Assembly (NCBI GenBank): GCA_033439295.1
Contig: JAVTLE010000016.1
Location: 1,736,001-1,800,000, forward strand
DNA length: 64,000 bases
Direction of reading: 5' to 3'
Source: Deuterostichococcus epilithicus
Lineage: Eukaryota; Chlorophyta; Trebouxiophyceae; Prasiolales; Stichococcaceae
Positions 11,644 to 23,714 of the stretch are shown here, piece by piece. Under the pieces are notes generated by a model that searched no databases, had not been told where the DNA came from, and saw nothing but the letters and a program-made list of their open reading frames with translations. The position numbers and the translations under genes are program-made. Position 1 is the first letter of the stretch; the number at the start of each line of letters is the position of its first letter.

Positions 11644-14600
11644 ATGGCTGCCATGGGGTCGTCCGTGCATGCGCCAGGCCCCACCCGCGTCTGCGGCGGT
11701 GCCGGGTTTAGTGGCAGAAGCCATGCACACTCTTGCAGCACGCCCGGGTCCGCCCCGCAGCCACGCATGGAGCGGCGCATGTGGGGCCGCCGGCAGCAGG
11801 GCACCTCGGTGGTGCGAGCAGCAGCAGCCGTTTCACCGCTAAAGTCGCCTGAGGCCGCGCTGCTTGAGCGCGCCGCGTCCGACTTTTGCGGCCCGGAGGG
11901 TGGGCTTGCTTCTAATGCTTCTAATGCCCTATGCGACAATGCATGGCAGTGCATTCGAGGCGAGGAGCCTGACGCTGAGGAGACCGCGAAGCGATGAGTG
12001 TATCTGGGCACCGCTGCAGGCCAGGTGCTGCGCCGCGAAAGCGGCGAGGACGGACAGGCGCCCGCGGCGCCCAGCGCCGGCAAATTTCACATACACACCA
12101 TGGGCTGCCAGATGAACCTGGCTGACAGTGAGCGCATGGCTGGCGCGCTGGAGGTCAGCTGACATACGGCTCCAGCCCTGCACGATCATGTTTCATTAGC
12201 ATGTCTAGCGAACCGTGCGTTGTTTGCTTGACTCCGGCATGCATCTGATGATGCATCCGAGTGCAACTTGTCGAACATATGAAGCAATCACACTGCAGGC
12301 CGCTGGGTATGAATGCGTTGAGGACGCGTCAGATGCCAACGTGATTGTGTATAACACCTGCTCGATCCGTGATAAGGCGGAGCAGAAGGTCTACTCTGCG
12401 CTCGGACGCCAGGTGGGGCCCTGTACCGTGCGGCACGCTCAGCTCCCTGACGCTCGCTGCATCACATCGACCCGTAGCAAAGCTGGTGACATGCGCCGGC
12501 ACGGCAACTCGCCAGTCATATACTCCCTGTAGGTCTCAATGCCGGTGTCGTGCACAGGCAAAGCGGAAACGGATGCACATGGGCGACCTCAAGATCGTCG
12601 TGGCTGGCTGCGTGGCGCAACAGGAGGGTGCGACGCTGCTGCGACGAGTGCCCGAGGTGGACCTCGTCATGGGGCCGCAATACGCCAACAGGTGAGTTGG
12701 ATCTGAGGCCTTCACAACTCGGCTGCACTGGGCAGCTGCTGGCGCTGCAGGACGGCGCAGCGGTACCTGAGCCTGGGTGTGTGCCAGAGTCCCGGCACTG
12801 GCAGCCGCAGCCTGTAGCATGTCGTGGCGACCTCAGACAAGCAAGAGCGAGCATCACGCCTCCCAAAGCGACTTTCCTGTCTGAAGAATAACCCCTGTGC
12901 TGATGCTTGTCTGTGTCGTGTGCGGCTGCAGGATACAGGAGCTGCTGGAGCAGGTGGATGCCGGCAGCCAGGTGGTGGCCACCGAGCCGTTGGACATTGT
13001 GGAGGACGTCGCGACGCCGCGCCGCGACTCGAACGTGACCGCCTGGGTCAACGTCATCTATGGCTGCAACGAGCGCTGCTCCTACTGCGTGGTGCCCAAC
13101 ACGCGAGGGCAGGAGCAGTCGCGCACGCCTGACGCTATCAGGGTGAGCCGGGGGGCAGGACACCAATTTCTCAAAAATGCCACGCTTCTTCAAAGCGTAG
13201 TCGATCACAAAAGCGCATTTGCAAATGGCCTGATGGAGGGGCACGCCGGGCTGCTGTTGCACCTATCGTTGCCTGCACGGCTGCGCCTCTGGACGTCCGG
13301 CAGCTGCCTGCACATGTGCACGACATTTCGACACAGACACTCGCAAAAATCAGCCAGCGGCTTCATGGCAGAGCAGGCAGGCAGGGAGCCTGACCCTGAT
13401 TCCATGCTCCTGTGCCGTGGCTGCAGAACAAGGCGCTATTGCTGGGGGAGGAGATGGCAAGACCTGACATTCCGCGCACGGCCCGCGCAGATCGAGTCGC
13501 TGTCGCTGGGGGGGCGGGCTACTTGGAGGTCATGCAAACGCCCGAAGTTGTTGCTGTGCCCTGCGCGCAGAACGAAATGCTGTCGCTGGGGGAGGCAGGC
13601 TACTCTGAGGTCACCCTCCTGGGCCAGAACGTGGACGCCTATGGGCGGGACCTGCCCGGGTTTGCGCCCGACGGCTCGGGACGCCGTGCCTGGACCTTCA
13701 CAGACCTGCTGCGCCATGTGCACGACGCGCCCGGCATCGCCCGCATCCGCTTCGCGACGAGCCACCCGCGCTACTTCACAGAGCGCCTAGTGCGCGCGTG
13801 CTCCGAGCTGCCCAAGCTCTGCGAGTTCTTCCACATCGTGAGTGGCTGCACTCGCCTGCTCTGACTGGCGCTGCCCCCCCCTCCCCCCGCGGCGCTGCAT
13901 GTGCTCGTCTGCCTGCAACAATGCCCTGCATCAAGCCCTGCGCAATTGACATTCAGTCCTGTTGGGGTGGTGGCACAAAGGTTTGTTGTTCGGAAAGTTT
14001 TGGAAGAGGAGGAAGCACACGTGTTTGGCTGTCTTGACCTCGTGTCAACTGTGCGCCTGCAGCCCTTCCAGAGCGGCGACAACAACATACTTCGGGAGAT
14101 GAAGTGCGTCTTCCGAGTATCAGTCTGCCCACTGTTGTGCAACAAACCTCCACTGTGGGGCAGCCTGCACACCCTCACATACTATCTTTGTCATCAGGGC
14201 AACCCTCCGAAGCCACAGGATGTGACATGTGTGCATCCTGCAGGCGGGGCTACACGCATGAGCGGTATCGCAACATCATCCACAACATCCGGCGGTACAT
14301 GCCCGACGCCTCCATCAGCGGCGACGCCATCGTCGGCTACCCAGGCATGTCCTTCTTGGCACGCAACGGTCACGTTCAGCATTGTTCAGCGTCGCACAGG
14401 GTATCCATTCACTTTGTTGCAGCTCGAATGTGATGCTTGCCTCAAGCATCCTGCTCCCGGCCCCTGCTCAAACGATGGAGTCGTTCGAAGGCTTGACTGG
14501 CGAATCGATCAGACAAGTCTCAAAGTTCGAAGGCTTGACTGGCCAATGAATCACAACACTCAGACCTGTAGCTTGTCGACTGCTGCAGGCGAGACGGAGG

Positions 14601-15657
14601 AGCAATTTCAGAGGACGGTGGCACTGGTGCGGGAGGTGGGCTTTGACCGTGTCAACACCGCCGCCTACTCGCCGCGTCCCAACACCCCGGCGGCCGTGGA
14701 GGAGGAGCAGGCGAGCTTTGATACTTCTGAAGCAACCCTGTTGCAGCAAAGTGCAAGCGATTTGTCTCTGAAGCGAGAGCCTGGTCAGGCGTGAGACGGA
14801 GCGCGAGCCTCGCTAACGGCAACCTCTGCCGAGGCTGTGCGGAACACCAGCAGCGGAAGGTGCACCAGCGAGCTTGGCGGCGTTACCTCTGGAGTAGCGG
14901 TTGCTGTCGGCTGGGAGCCATGCCTGGCGCGGCAGGCTTCGGATCGGTCCAGGAATGTCAAGGGCAGGGTGGTGCGCACGAAAAAATGGAGTGCCAGGGA
15001 GCTCAGGCGGAGGTCACTGATACTGAACAAACCGTTTCCTGCTGCCGCAGGTGGCAGATCTGGTGAAGATGGACCGCCTGAACCGCCTCAACCGGGTGGT
15101 GAACGAGGTAGCGGAGGAGCGCGCCCAGCGCTTTGCCGGCCGCAAACTCGAGGTGGGGATCTCTGCGGCGCCCTGTGCCGGGCCTGCGGGGCCTGCCAAT
15201 GCTGGATGACCTACATCGTGGCTATATCGTAGCATGCTGCTGCCACGCTGCCCCTGCACTTTCGATCGTCTTTTGCTGTGTTCAATAGCGACTGTGCCGA
15301 GGCACCAAGCAGTGATTGGCGCCGGATTACAGCACCCATTGTGCGGAAGCGTGTCCATTCATGTTGCGTTGCTCATGGTCAATATGTATCATTTGCCAGC
15401 ACTGCAGCCATTCCTGATTCCTGCAGGTGCTGGTGGAGGGCCCAAACCCACGGGGGGACGACGGGCTCGGCACCGCCTTCGGGCGCACGCGGCACAACAA
15501 GTTGGTATTCTTCGACGCGGACGGCGAGGCGCTGCGTGGGCAGCTGGTGCACGTGCACGTCGACACCGTTCACGCGTACACGCTGTACGGCACTCTGGTC
15601 GAGTCGCCTGCGCCGGCAGCCACCTCAGCGGAGCAGCAGCTGCTTGTGCCTGCGTGA
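11644..15657 (+). CDS. Radical-SAM tRNA methylthiotransferase (MiaB/CDK5RAP1 type)
   Basis: Adds a methylthio group to isopentenyl-adenosine 37 of tRNA using two 4Fe-4S clusters. Domains appear in order: the N-terminal methylthiotransferase domain with cluster cysteines in [25 protein letters not shown] and [10 protein letters not shown]; the radical-SAM core with CNERCSYC (13065-13088), [43 protein letters not shown] and [10 protein letters not shown]; then a C-terminal TRAM-like segment ([11 protein letters not shown]). Stop at 15655-15657. The start at 11644 is the first ATG of the exon. The first 60 or so residues are Ser/Arg/Ala-rich, contain an SVVRAAAAV stretch and resemble an organelle transit peptide, fitting plastid or mitochondrial action. 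About 11 exons. The acceptor before [14 protein letters not shown] is present in three tandem versions (13420-13611). An intronic 40-bp direct repeat lies at 14483-14556. Confidence 0.92.
13420..13611 (+). repeat. Three tandem versions of a splice acceptor plus exon start in the MiaB-type gene
   Basis: The true acceptor, judged by family conservation, is GCGCAG followed by AACGAAATGCTGTCGCTGGG (from 13565). Decayed versions start after CTGCAG near 13425 (AACAAGGCGCTATTGCTGGG) and after GCGCAG near 13491 (ATCGAGTCGCTGTCGCTGGG). The second still encodes a GGAGYLEV-like stretch echoing the real GEAGYSEV. Confidence 0.75.
14483..14556 (+). repeat. Intronic direct repeat, period about 42 bp
   Basis: GTTCGAAGGCTTGACTGG occurs twice (14483-14500 and 14525-14542), followed by CGAATCGATCA and CCAATGAATCA. 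It lies within a MiaB-gene intron and has no coding role that I can see. Confidence 0.75.
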
Positions 15658-16098
15658 CCTTTGCCTCCGGAAGCATGAGGAAATTGTTGCATCAATTTGA
15701 GCGGCCGCCTCCGCTGTCAGCCATAAGGTCTAGCTGAATGGGACTCGTCGAACTTTGCATGCATTTGTACGGCACTTCCCTCAGGCGGCCTCTGCTGGTA
15801 CCCAAAATTTGAAAATTTGCTGACCACCTCAACCCACTGCAAGATATCAGAGACGTTCAGTGCTCGACGAGCGGTGCGTTTCACGCGCTGTCATGCTCTG
15901 CACTATGTGAGCGAAACGCTGCCATGATGCAACAGAAATGGAAATGCTGCCAGAGATGGAGATGATGGCCTCTGCAGCAAACTTGTTGCCCTGAAACAAT
16001 CAGAACACACGCATTCGCCTAGATTTCAGCAGCTGCGGCCTCCAACACGCGGGTGCTCTGAAGCCAGGATTCGCATCGGCTGATAGTCAACTCGCAGA
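15658..16098. other. Intergenic region between MiaB-type gene and DDX51-type helicase
   Basis: 441 bp with no supported coding exon. It should hold the 3' UTR of the upstream gene and the promoter and 5' UTR of the helicase. The sequence is AT-richer than its flanks; no clear TATA box or TGTAA signal was recognised. Confidence 0.5.
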
Positions 16099-19000
16099 AT
16101 GAAGCGCAAGCAGGCAGAGTCACCGCCGTCGTCACGGTCAGATTCAGAACCAGACTCAGAAGAGTATGAATCTTCGGACGAGGAAGCGACCACATCCAGT
16201 AGCGAAGAATTGAGCAGCGATGCGTCGGGTTCAGGCGGCGGCGGTGTGGACGAGCACACAGCTGCACAATTGCAACAGCAGCCGGCTCAGCATGACGCTG
16301 CAGTACAGCGGCATCCACCTGCACCGCAGCCTGCTGCGCCGGCGCGGAGCGCCCCCACGCTGCCATGGATGCGGGTGCCGATCGCGATCGAAGGCGGCGC
16401 CTCTGTGCCGCGCATGGACGTCGGGGGCTTGCATACGCAGCTCAGTGCTGCGCTGCAGACAGGTGGGAATACACCTCACCTTCGAAGGCGTGTCGGTAAC
16501 TGGCCCTGGAGCAGCATGGCATGAGGCGCTTGTGGCAGCGCAAACCCAAGCCACAAACAGCACCAGCCCCGCGGCATGTATCGCTGCCACAAGCCGCAAC
16601 AGCAGCAGAGCCCGACGCTATACATATGCATCATTAAGCGCATGAAAGTGTTCGCATCGTAAGACTGTGAACATCCATGTGTATTGCCGTGCACCGCAGC
16701 CGGATTTGCACAGCTGTTCCCCGTGCAAGCGGCGGCGTGGCGGCAGCTGGCCGGCGGCCACAGCCAGGCGCACGACCTTTGCATCAGCGCACCGACGGGC
16801 TCTGGCAAGACGCTGGCGTACGCACTGCCGGTATTGTCTGCGCTGATAGGGTGCGGCTGTTACCTGTCCTAGATCAAAAAATTTTAGCTGCACAGAGTAC
16901 AGCTTGCGACACATCATCATCATCATCACATTCTTTCAGCCTGCCGCTGCTGATGAGCACTTGGCGCTTTGCTGAGCCTTGCAGCACTGTCAGGCAGATG
17001 GCGCGTGATGCTGTGTCGCCGACCGGCAGGGGCCCGAGCGAAGCGGTGCGGGCGCTGGCGGTGCTGCCGACGCGAGACCTTGCGCTGCAGGTGTTCAAGG
17101 TATTTGCGTTGCTGTGCCCTGCGGCTGGGCTGCGCGCGGTGCTGGTCGCCGGCAAGGCGTCTCAGGTGAGCACTGCGCAGTGCAGGCAGGCAACCACCAG
17201 TTCCTGATGAAGTGCACGTGGGTCGCACATCCTAGAGCGCTGGGCACCGGCTGAGGCCAGCGTGTGGGAGCACGGCGCCTCGACTGCTTCCATTGGTGTC
17301 GTACCCAGCGCTACGGGTGCAAAGGAACCTGCAGGCCGTAGAGGCGGCGGCGCTGGTGCCGGGCAGCGTCGACGATGCGGGCGGCCGGTGCAGCGGCGGC
17401 GGCCGGCTGTCAGGGCCGGACATTGTGGTCGCGACGCCGGGCCGCCTGGTGGCGCACCTGCAGGGCACGCCCGGCTTCAGCCTCGCGGACCTGCGATTCC
17501 TGGTGGGTGCGCCGTCGACGAGAGGTAGACATGACGCGACCGCTGCCAGTGTCTTTTAAAATTCCTTGCCGCTGCTGGTGCGCCTGCACTGCCGCCGGGC
17601 TGCAGCCTCGCAAGGGCCTCCGGTGCCTGGCAGACCGGTTGTGGCTGGTTTCCTGCGGTCTCGAGCTGAGAGTCCGCGCCGCCATCTGCAGCTGCCGGGC
17701 GCCAGGTGGTGCCTCGGCAGCATACTGAAGAAGCACCGGAACTGACCACTGCAGAGCATTTGAAATCGTAGGATCTCTCTTGGTATCGAAGGATTGACAC
17801 CTCATCGGCGGTCTTCTTTTTGCAGGTGGTCGATGAGGCGGATCGACTGCTGCGGCAGGCGTACCAGGAATGGCTGCCGCAGGTGCTGGCTGCCACCGCT
17901 CACAGGACGGCCGGCGGCGGCAGCAGCGGCTTTGCAGGCGGAAACGCAGGCGGCGCCGGCGGTGGCTGGCGGCGGCGGGTGGTCAAAATCGTGGCGTCTG
18001 CGACGCTGACGCGAGACCCGTCCAAGATCGAGCGCCTGGCGCTGCACTGCCCGCGCTACATTGCAGTCAGCGCCGAGGACCACAGGTCTGTTGCCGGACA
18101 TCACCGCAGCATATGTGTACTTGGCGCCGTCATGCCAGCATGGACATTCAACTCCAAGTCCAGTCCTTGGCTTTACTTCCACAGATGTTGTCCGTTAGCT
18201 GTGCTGTGTTGAAGCACGTGTCATCGTGCTCCATCGAGTGCGGCGCCAGACATCCGTGCTGCCGCAGGTACAAGCTGCCGCGGCAGCTGCAGGAGCACAA
18301 GCTGCTGTGTCGCGACGCCGCCAAGCCACTGGTGCTGCTCACGCTGCTAGCGCAGCTGGCGGGGCAGCCGACGCTCGTGTTTGCTGCCTCCGTGGAGACC
18401 GCCCACAGGTGAGGCGTGCGGGGCGAGGAATACTTCGAATGTCCGTTCTGGAGCGATGGCGAGAGAGAGGCTCGAAGGTTTGCAGCTTTGCTGCGCGGGG
18501 CTGCTGGGGCGGGGGACGCGCATGCAAACATGCTGCCCGATCATCCTGTTGTGGACAGCAGTGCAAGAAAGGCAGGCCACACACGAGCGTGCTTCTGTCG
18601 CCACAACAAGAACCTCAGTTGCCTTGACGTCATGCGCTGCGCAGGCTGCACGTGTTCCTGAAGGCCACGGCCATGCTGGCCGAGCGCTGCGTGGAGTTTT
18701 CCAGCCTGGTCAGCCCCGCAGCGCGTGCCGCCAACCTGGCCGCCTTCCGCAGCGGCTCAGCACAGGCAAGGCCTCCTGAAAGCAAACGCAGCAGATGGAT
18801 TTCGTTGTGGGCGACCGGACTGCACTGCAGTGCACTGCAGGCAGTAGGGCAGGCACTGAGGGATGCCGAAACCGACAGAGCCGGAGCCGGGTCCCGCTGA
18901 GCTACACAGCTGGCCTTGGTCGCTGAGCAGGTCACGTCCTTTCTGGCTTGCAGGTGCTGGTGTGCTCGGACGCCATGACGCGCGGCATGGACGTCGAGAA

Positions 19001-19511
19001 CGTCGCAAACGTCATCAGCTACGACGCGCCAGTGTATGCAAAGGTGAGGCCTGCTGCCGCCGCTGCTGATGCCGCCGCAACCTCTAAGTCTGCCCGCCGG
19101 TGGTCTGTATGCTGCAGGCAGCACTCGAGATGCATGTCGAGCACAGATAGTTTGCTGGACGACCCGCTGTGTGTCGCCGCCCTGCAGACATATGTGCACC
19201 GCTGTGGACGCACCGCGAGAGCCGGCAAGGCCGGTCGCGCATTCACCCTGCTGCGCAAAGAGGTGCGGTCACGAAACCTCCGGGGCCAGCGTTTGCTGTA
19301 GGCTCTAGAACTGTGTTTGGATCCAGTAAGTGCGAGGCAAGACGAGGCAGCAACGAGGTCATTGTTGCGCACGCAGGACATGCGGCACTTCAAGGCGATG
19401 CTGCGGAAAGTGGACAACACCTTTGTGAAGGACTTCAAGCCAGACCAAGAGGCCATGGACGCCCTCAGCGAAGGCAAGGCTGTGGTCGTTGACCCGCCCC
19501 TCGACGTCTGA
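16099..19511 (+). CDS. DEAD-box RNA helicase, DDX51/Dbp6 type
   Basis: ATP-dependent RNA helicase; the DDX51/Dbp6 group acts in 60S ribosomal subunit assembly in the nucleolus. Start ATG at 16099-16101. The N-terminus is a Ser/Glu/Asp-rich, probably disordered segment (SDSEPDSEEYESSDEEA). Motifs in order: FPVQAAAW (Q-like), SAPTGSGKTLAYALP (I), LAVLPTRDLALQV (Ia; the PTRDLA form is typical of this subfamily), VVATPGRLVAHL (Ib), VVDEADRLLRQ (II, after the acceptor near 17825), IVASATLTRDPSK (III), SDAMTRGMDV (V) and YVHRCGRTARAGKAGRAF (VI). The C-terminus is MRHFKAMLRKVDNTF...VDPPLDV, stop at 19509-19511. A Gly-rich insertion (about 17920-17970) follows motif II. About 10 exons. TGTAA at 19824-19828 could serve polyadenylation. 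It is the second nucleolar-type helicase within 5 kb. Confidence 0.92.
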
Positions 19512-20145
19512 ATGCGCTGCTGACCGACATCTGAATTGTGCTCCCGCACGGCTGTACATGCCATGCAGACGCGAAGCCGTCCTGATGAATTTCCTTGCCA
19601 CCTGCAGACTACGAGCAGGCACTGGCGCATGCCCAGGTCAGTTCATAAACAGTTCGAGCCAGGCATACATCACGTGCCGAGTGTTCCTTCTCCTTCGCCG
19701 AGTGTTCCTTTGCCTTCCCGCTGATATGTCAGGCATTTCTCTCTTGATGCGGTGCAGGCTGCTGCCGGCATGCGCGCCGACAGCTGAATGGTCTATTGTT
19801 GGGCAGGCAAGCCACTGGAATGCTGTAATCTGTCGGCTAGCCGTGCTTGCAGCAGATGGTGCTGATGTGCTGCAAATGTGGGTAGTGAAGATTCCAGGAT
19901 TCGGAGTGCCACCGCGGTGCCGCCGTCCTGCGTAGCCAGCCCGATCGGGCGATATCCTATCATCCACACGGTGTTTACGCATGTATCAGACGGACTTTCT
20001 CAGAAGTCAGAACCTCTGCACAAGTTATTTACAGCACATTCAAGCATAGAGACACTCTTGTCCTTTCAAGCTTTGAAAGCAAGGTCGAAGTCTCTTGGCA
20101 AGTTGTACACACTAGCACGAATCTGCCGTGGCCGATCCGAGCGCG
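19512..20145. other. Intergenic region before the ferredoxin gene
   Basis: 634 bp without a recognisable exon. It contains a candidate TGTAA polyadenylation word at 19824-19828 for the upstream helicase and presumably the promoter of the ferredoxin gene. No TATA box was identified with confidence. Confidence 0.5.
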
Positions 20146-23029
20146 ATGCAGACTACGCAACTGCACAATGGCATTCGATCTTCGTTCCCTGAAAAGAACC
20201 TGCAGCACGCAAAGTGCTTGCGGAGGCGGTGCACGTTGAAGCATTTGCCGGCAGCCTCACGAGACAGCTCGGAGCTTGCCAAAAAGCCACAGCCAGGCGA
20301 TAACAGCAAGGACAAGCGAGGTGGACTTGGCGACCTACTTGGCCCGATTGGCCTGACCATCGGTGGTGGCACGAAGAAGGTGTGCTGCAGACAGTTCGGC
20401 GGGCTGCAGCCATCAAACAACATGCACCGGCGGACGTAGACTACTGCTGGGTTTTGGCTTGTCATTGTAATCTTGACCTGAACGCAGGATTCCAGCAGTC
20501 CCGAAGCACGAGAGCAGAAGCAGCAGCAGCAGGGTGAGCGAAGCAGCGACGTGAGTCGCAACGGCAGTGGCGGCGGCAGTGGCGCCGGTCGTTCAGGGGT
20601 GGAGCTGGGGCCCATTGCTCTGAGCTTCGCGGAGGACCAGAACGATCGGCTGGACAGGTGCAGTAACCACGGCGTGCGTCAGGCTTGGTTGATGTGTCTC
20701 CCCATGCAGCGCTGCTGCCGCAAAATCAAGCAGAGCCATGGCCTCTGAGGCTTCTGGCTGGTGTCACCACACCAACCTATGCTGGTCCCCAACCTCTTGA
20801 CAGAAGTGCAGTGGCCACACGTCGAGCCCCTGGCCGCGCCCCGCTAGCACACGGCACTTCCAAAGATGCTCTGCCGGCGGCGGCCCGCACACGGCCTGCA
20901 CCCGCACACGGCCTGCACCCGCACACGCCACAACTCACTGCGACACTTGTGCCTGCAGGGATGGGGACGGGGCGGCGCCGTCCGGCGAGGAGGCGCAGCG
21001 GCTGCAGAGCATCTCCTCCATGACGACGGAGGAGTGGCGGCGGCTGTATGAACAGGACGGCGCGGTGGACCTGTGGGTGGAGGAGGAGTTCAACTCTGGC
21101 TCTCGCCTGACGGTGTGTTTTGACTGGACCAATGTCTACATGGCGGCTCCCTTCCTTGGTGTACCTGGCGAGTCGATGCGCCTGTGTCAAGAGGAGGCTT
21201 TCAGCCCGGCTCCTGCCTGACGGTGTGACTGACTGGGACTGGTTGCTCAGACGCACCCTCCGTGGGCTCAGGGCCAATGTGCCTTTGAGGGAAGGTGCTC
21301 CATCGGGAGGTCGACCCTGGTGCGCCTGTCATCTCTGCAAGGAAAGGCTTCCTCCAGTCCATGTGCAGACAGCATTTAGTGCGCCCAGCAAAAATGAATC
21401 TGACACGCTCGTTCGGTCTCATGCCGATGGCTGACACGGTCGCGCTCGTTGTGCTGCTGCCCGCAGGGTGGCAGGGACACGCACCGGGGTAACCTGCCGG
21501 GCTTTGGCTCGGGCGAGGGGCCATCCTCCGGCACCGCGGCCAAGCACACGGTCCGCATCCTCAACCCCGCGGCGGGGCAGGAGGTGGAGGTGGAGGTGCC
21601 GGAAGACAGGTGAGTGGCCACCACGTTCCGTGAAGGCTGCTGCAACATCGCGACACATGCATGCGGCTGCCTGCAGAATGAGGACGTTGAAACAGCTCAC
21701 TGCCACGGCTGCAGCTGCTCACTCGTGTTGCAGCACTCTCTTTTAAAGCCTAGACGCCTGGAACCAGGACCTGGCTGCCGCAGGTACATCCTGCACGAGG
21801 CGGAGGAGCAGGGGCTGTTGCTGCCGTGGGCCTGCCGCATGGGCTGCTGCACCGCCTGCGCCGTCAAGGTGCACCTGCCGCCTACTACCTTGTGCTGCGG
21901 CTCGTGTGCCTGGTGCACACCTCCGGAGGCTCCAAACTGAATCAGGCGAAGCTGCTGCTTCGCCGCACTCGTCCAAGCGACGGCGCTGCGTGCGCATGGG
22001 CTGGAGGGCTGGCACTTGGGCGGCGGTCCGCGTGCGCCTGGCACGCCAATAGCCTTGCGCACGGCAGCAGTCAGCGTCCGACCGCTGCAAAGGCCTGGGC
22101 CGCTGCTCCTACGGGCAGCCGAGGGCAGGGGTCACTGGCACGGATGTCTGCCTTGCCAACGCCATGCCCCGCGCGGCTGTGCAGGTGCCGGAAAGGGGGG
22201 AGGTTGCACCGGCCGCGGACGCTGGGCATGTGAAACGCCTTTGGTCCCCCCTCCTGCTGTAGACAATGGCAGCTACAGTCCGCCAACGACCGAACTGCAC
22301 TTGCGCAGGTGGTGGAGGGGGAGGTGCACCAGCCGCAGGCGCTGGGCGTGTCGCGGGGGCTGCGGGAGCAGGGCTATGCGCTCATGTGCATCTCCTACCC
22401 CCGCTCCGATGCTGTGCTGCAGTGCGTTGAGGTGCGAGTTCGCCAGCCTGATGTGCTCTCGCTGCTCAGTTTCTGGTGGTTGTGGTGCTGGGCCCCTGCG
22501 CAAGACCTCCTGCTTGACTGTCGCATGTTGCCGGAAATGCCGATGCTACTCGGCCTCTCAGCCTGCGAACAGCTAACAACATGCGGCGACTGCGAGGCAC
22601 GACCTGCGCCTCCACCTCCGTGCTCTGCAGTTGAAAATCAGCGAACATACCTTAGGGAAAGAAGCCAGTGCCAGGCCGTCACCCCGTCACGCCCCCGCTG
22701 CTGCGCGCAGGAGGACGAGCTGTACGACCTGCAGTTCGGCGAGGCCTTTGCGGCTCAGGCGCTGGACCCCAACGACCGACGAAACGTGCTGCGCGACGAC
22801 TACGCGCTGGAAATCGCAGGTGGGCCCCTCCCTGCGCCTTGCCTGTGGACCCCAACCTGCATCGTGCTTCAGGAACATGATTGCATGTACATGCGCATGC
22901 GCATGTGCCTGTCGATGTGCACACGATGTCGATCCTAACATCAGAAAGTGATCAGGTCTTTCGCACCAGGGCGAGGGTTTGCGTCTGACAACTTGCCTAT
23001 CTGGTGCGCACGCAGACATGGACGAGTGA
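20146..23029 (+). CDS. Plastid 2Fe-2S ferredoxin, ferredoxin C2 type
   Basis: Small plastid electron carrier of the C-terminally extended ferredoxin C2 group rather than photosynthetic PETF. The cluster motif is CRMGCCTAC (21832-21858; C-x4-C-x2-C), with the fourth Cys in YALMCISYP. The block HQPQALGVSRGLREQGYAL and the extension EDELYDLQFGEAF...DDYALEIADMDE are the hallmarks of FdC2. The last codons were found by splicing: the exon ends after ATCGCAG, the final exon is 23016-23029 and the stop is 23027-23029. Start is the ATG at 20146-20148; the frame is open upstream to a GTG at 20128. A long N-terminal region with GLGDLLGPIGLTIGGG and Gly/Ser-rich stretches precedes the domain and probably includes the transit peptide. 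Introns carry decoy copies of a donor (21077-21237) and an acceptor (22177-22365). Confidence 0.88.
20885..20932 (+). repeat. Short intronic minisatellite
   Basis: The unit CACACGGCCTGCACCCG occurs about twice with a partial third copy, in an intron of the ferredoxin gene. Confidence 0.6.
21077..21237 (+). repeat. Duplicated donor junction in the ferredoxin gene
   Basis: The real exon end (21077-21127) reads EEEFNSGSRLT and then a GTGTG donor. A copy at 21186-21236 keeps GAGGAG, TTCA, GGCTC, GCCTGACGGTGTG and GACTGG in the same order, about 109 bases downstream in the intron. The copy still has the GTGTG donor. Confidence 0.75.
22177..22365 (+). repeat. Duplicated acceptor and exon start in the ferredoxin gene
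   Basis: The real acceptor near 22301 (GCGCAG, then coding for VVEGEVHQPQALGV) has a decayed upstream copy at 22177-22236 (TGTGCAG, then GTGCCGGAAAGGGG, GAGGTTGCACC, GGCCGC, GACGCTGGGCATG). The period is about 124 bases. Confidence 0.75.
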
Positions 23030-23714
23030 AAGAACCAAGGGAGCGGTGGCAGCAGCTGCACCGCATCAATTTGGGAAGACATGCTCACTTTTGGTGTCGG
23101 TCTGGATATTTGACGCTTGCAAGCACATTCATGCACACGGTGTGGACCATCACAAGCCCAGTGAATGAACAGCAAAGGAAGGTTTACAGTCACACCAGCT
23201 CCCAGGACAGATGGCATTCGTAGATATCACATCTCTGATACACATGCGCGCCTCCAAAAGTCGACAGGACTGCGCAGCGAAGGGGTGCCTAATTCCTTCC
23301 ATCTGCAATCTCGCTGGCTCACATCCAGAAGGCGACATGTTGAATCGGCGGCGCATGCGGACACTGCGCAGCATCCAGGTTCGCTGCCTAAGGACGGCTG
23401 AAGAACGTTGCATGACTGTACGTGGCAGCACGGAGCCATGCCTGCCGTACATGCAAGCCCTGATAAATGTAAAATGCACTTCTACCCTGTCGGCATCTGG
23501 CGCCATGGTGGCTAGTTGCCCAAAAGCTTGCGGCAGCGTGCACGCATTGGATGAAAGAATCAGACCCTCATCTCCTCCCCACCCCCGCGTCCGCTGCTGT
23601 TTCCGCTGCCATACTCTGAGCGACTGTAATCAAGGATCCTCAAGGACGCAGCCACTGGCGTACATAACCCAACTTGCGCTGGCGGTCGGGCCACATCCGA
23701 CATGGTTTCCCCCC
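23030..23714. other. Convergent intergenic region (ferredoxin / NAGLU)
   Basis: 685 bp between two converging stop codons with no supported exon. A plus-strand TGTAA lies at 23468-23472 and a minus-strand one (TTACA) at 23184-23188. If both are used, the two 3' UTRs overlap by about 280 bases. This is an inference from a short motif. Confidence 0.45.

Noticed and set aside
16099-19511. The two DEAD-box genes as tandem duplicates
   Set aside because: Their motif variants, flanking domains and intron positions differ (DDX51/Dbp6 versus GUCT type), so they are distant paralogues.
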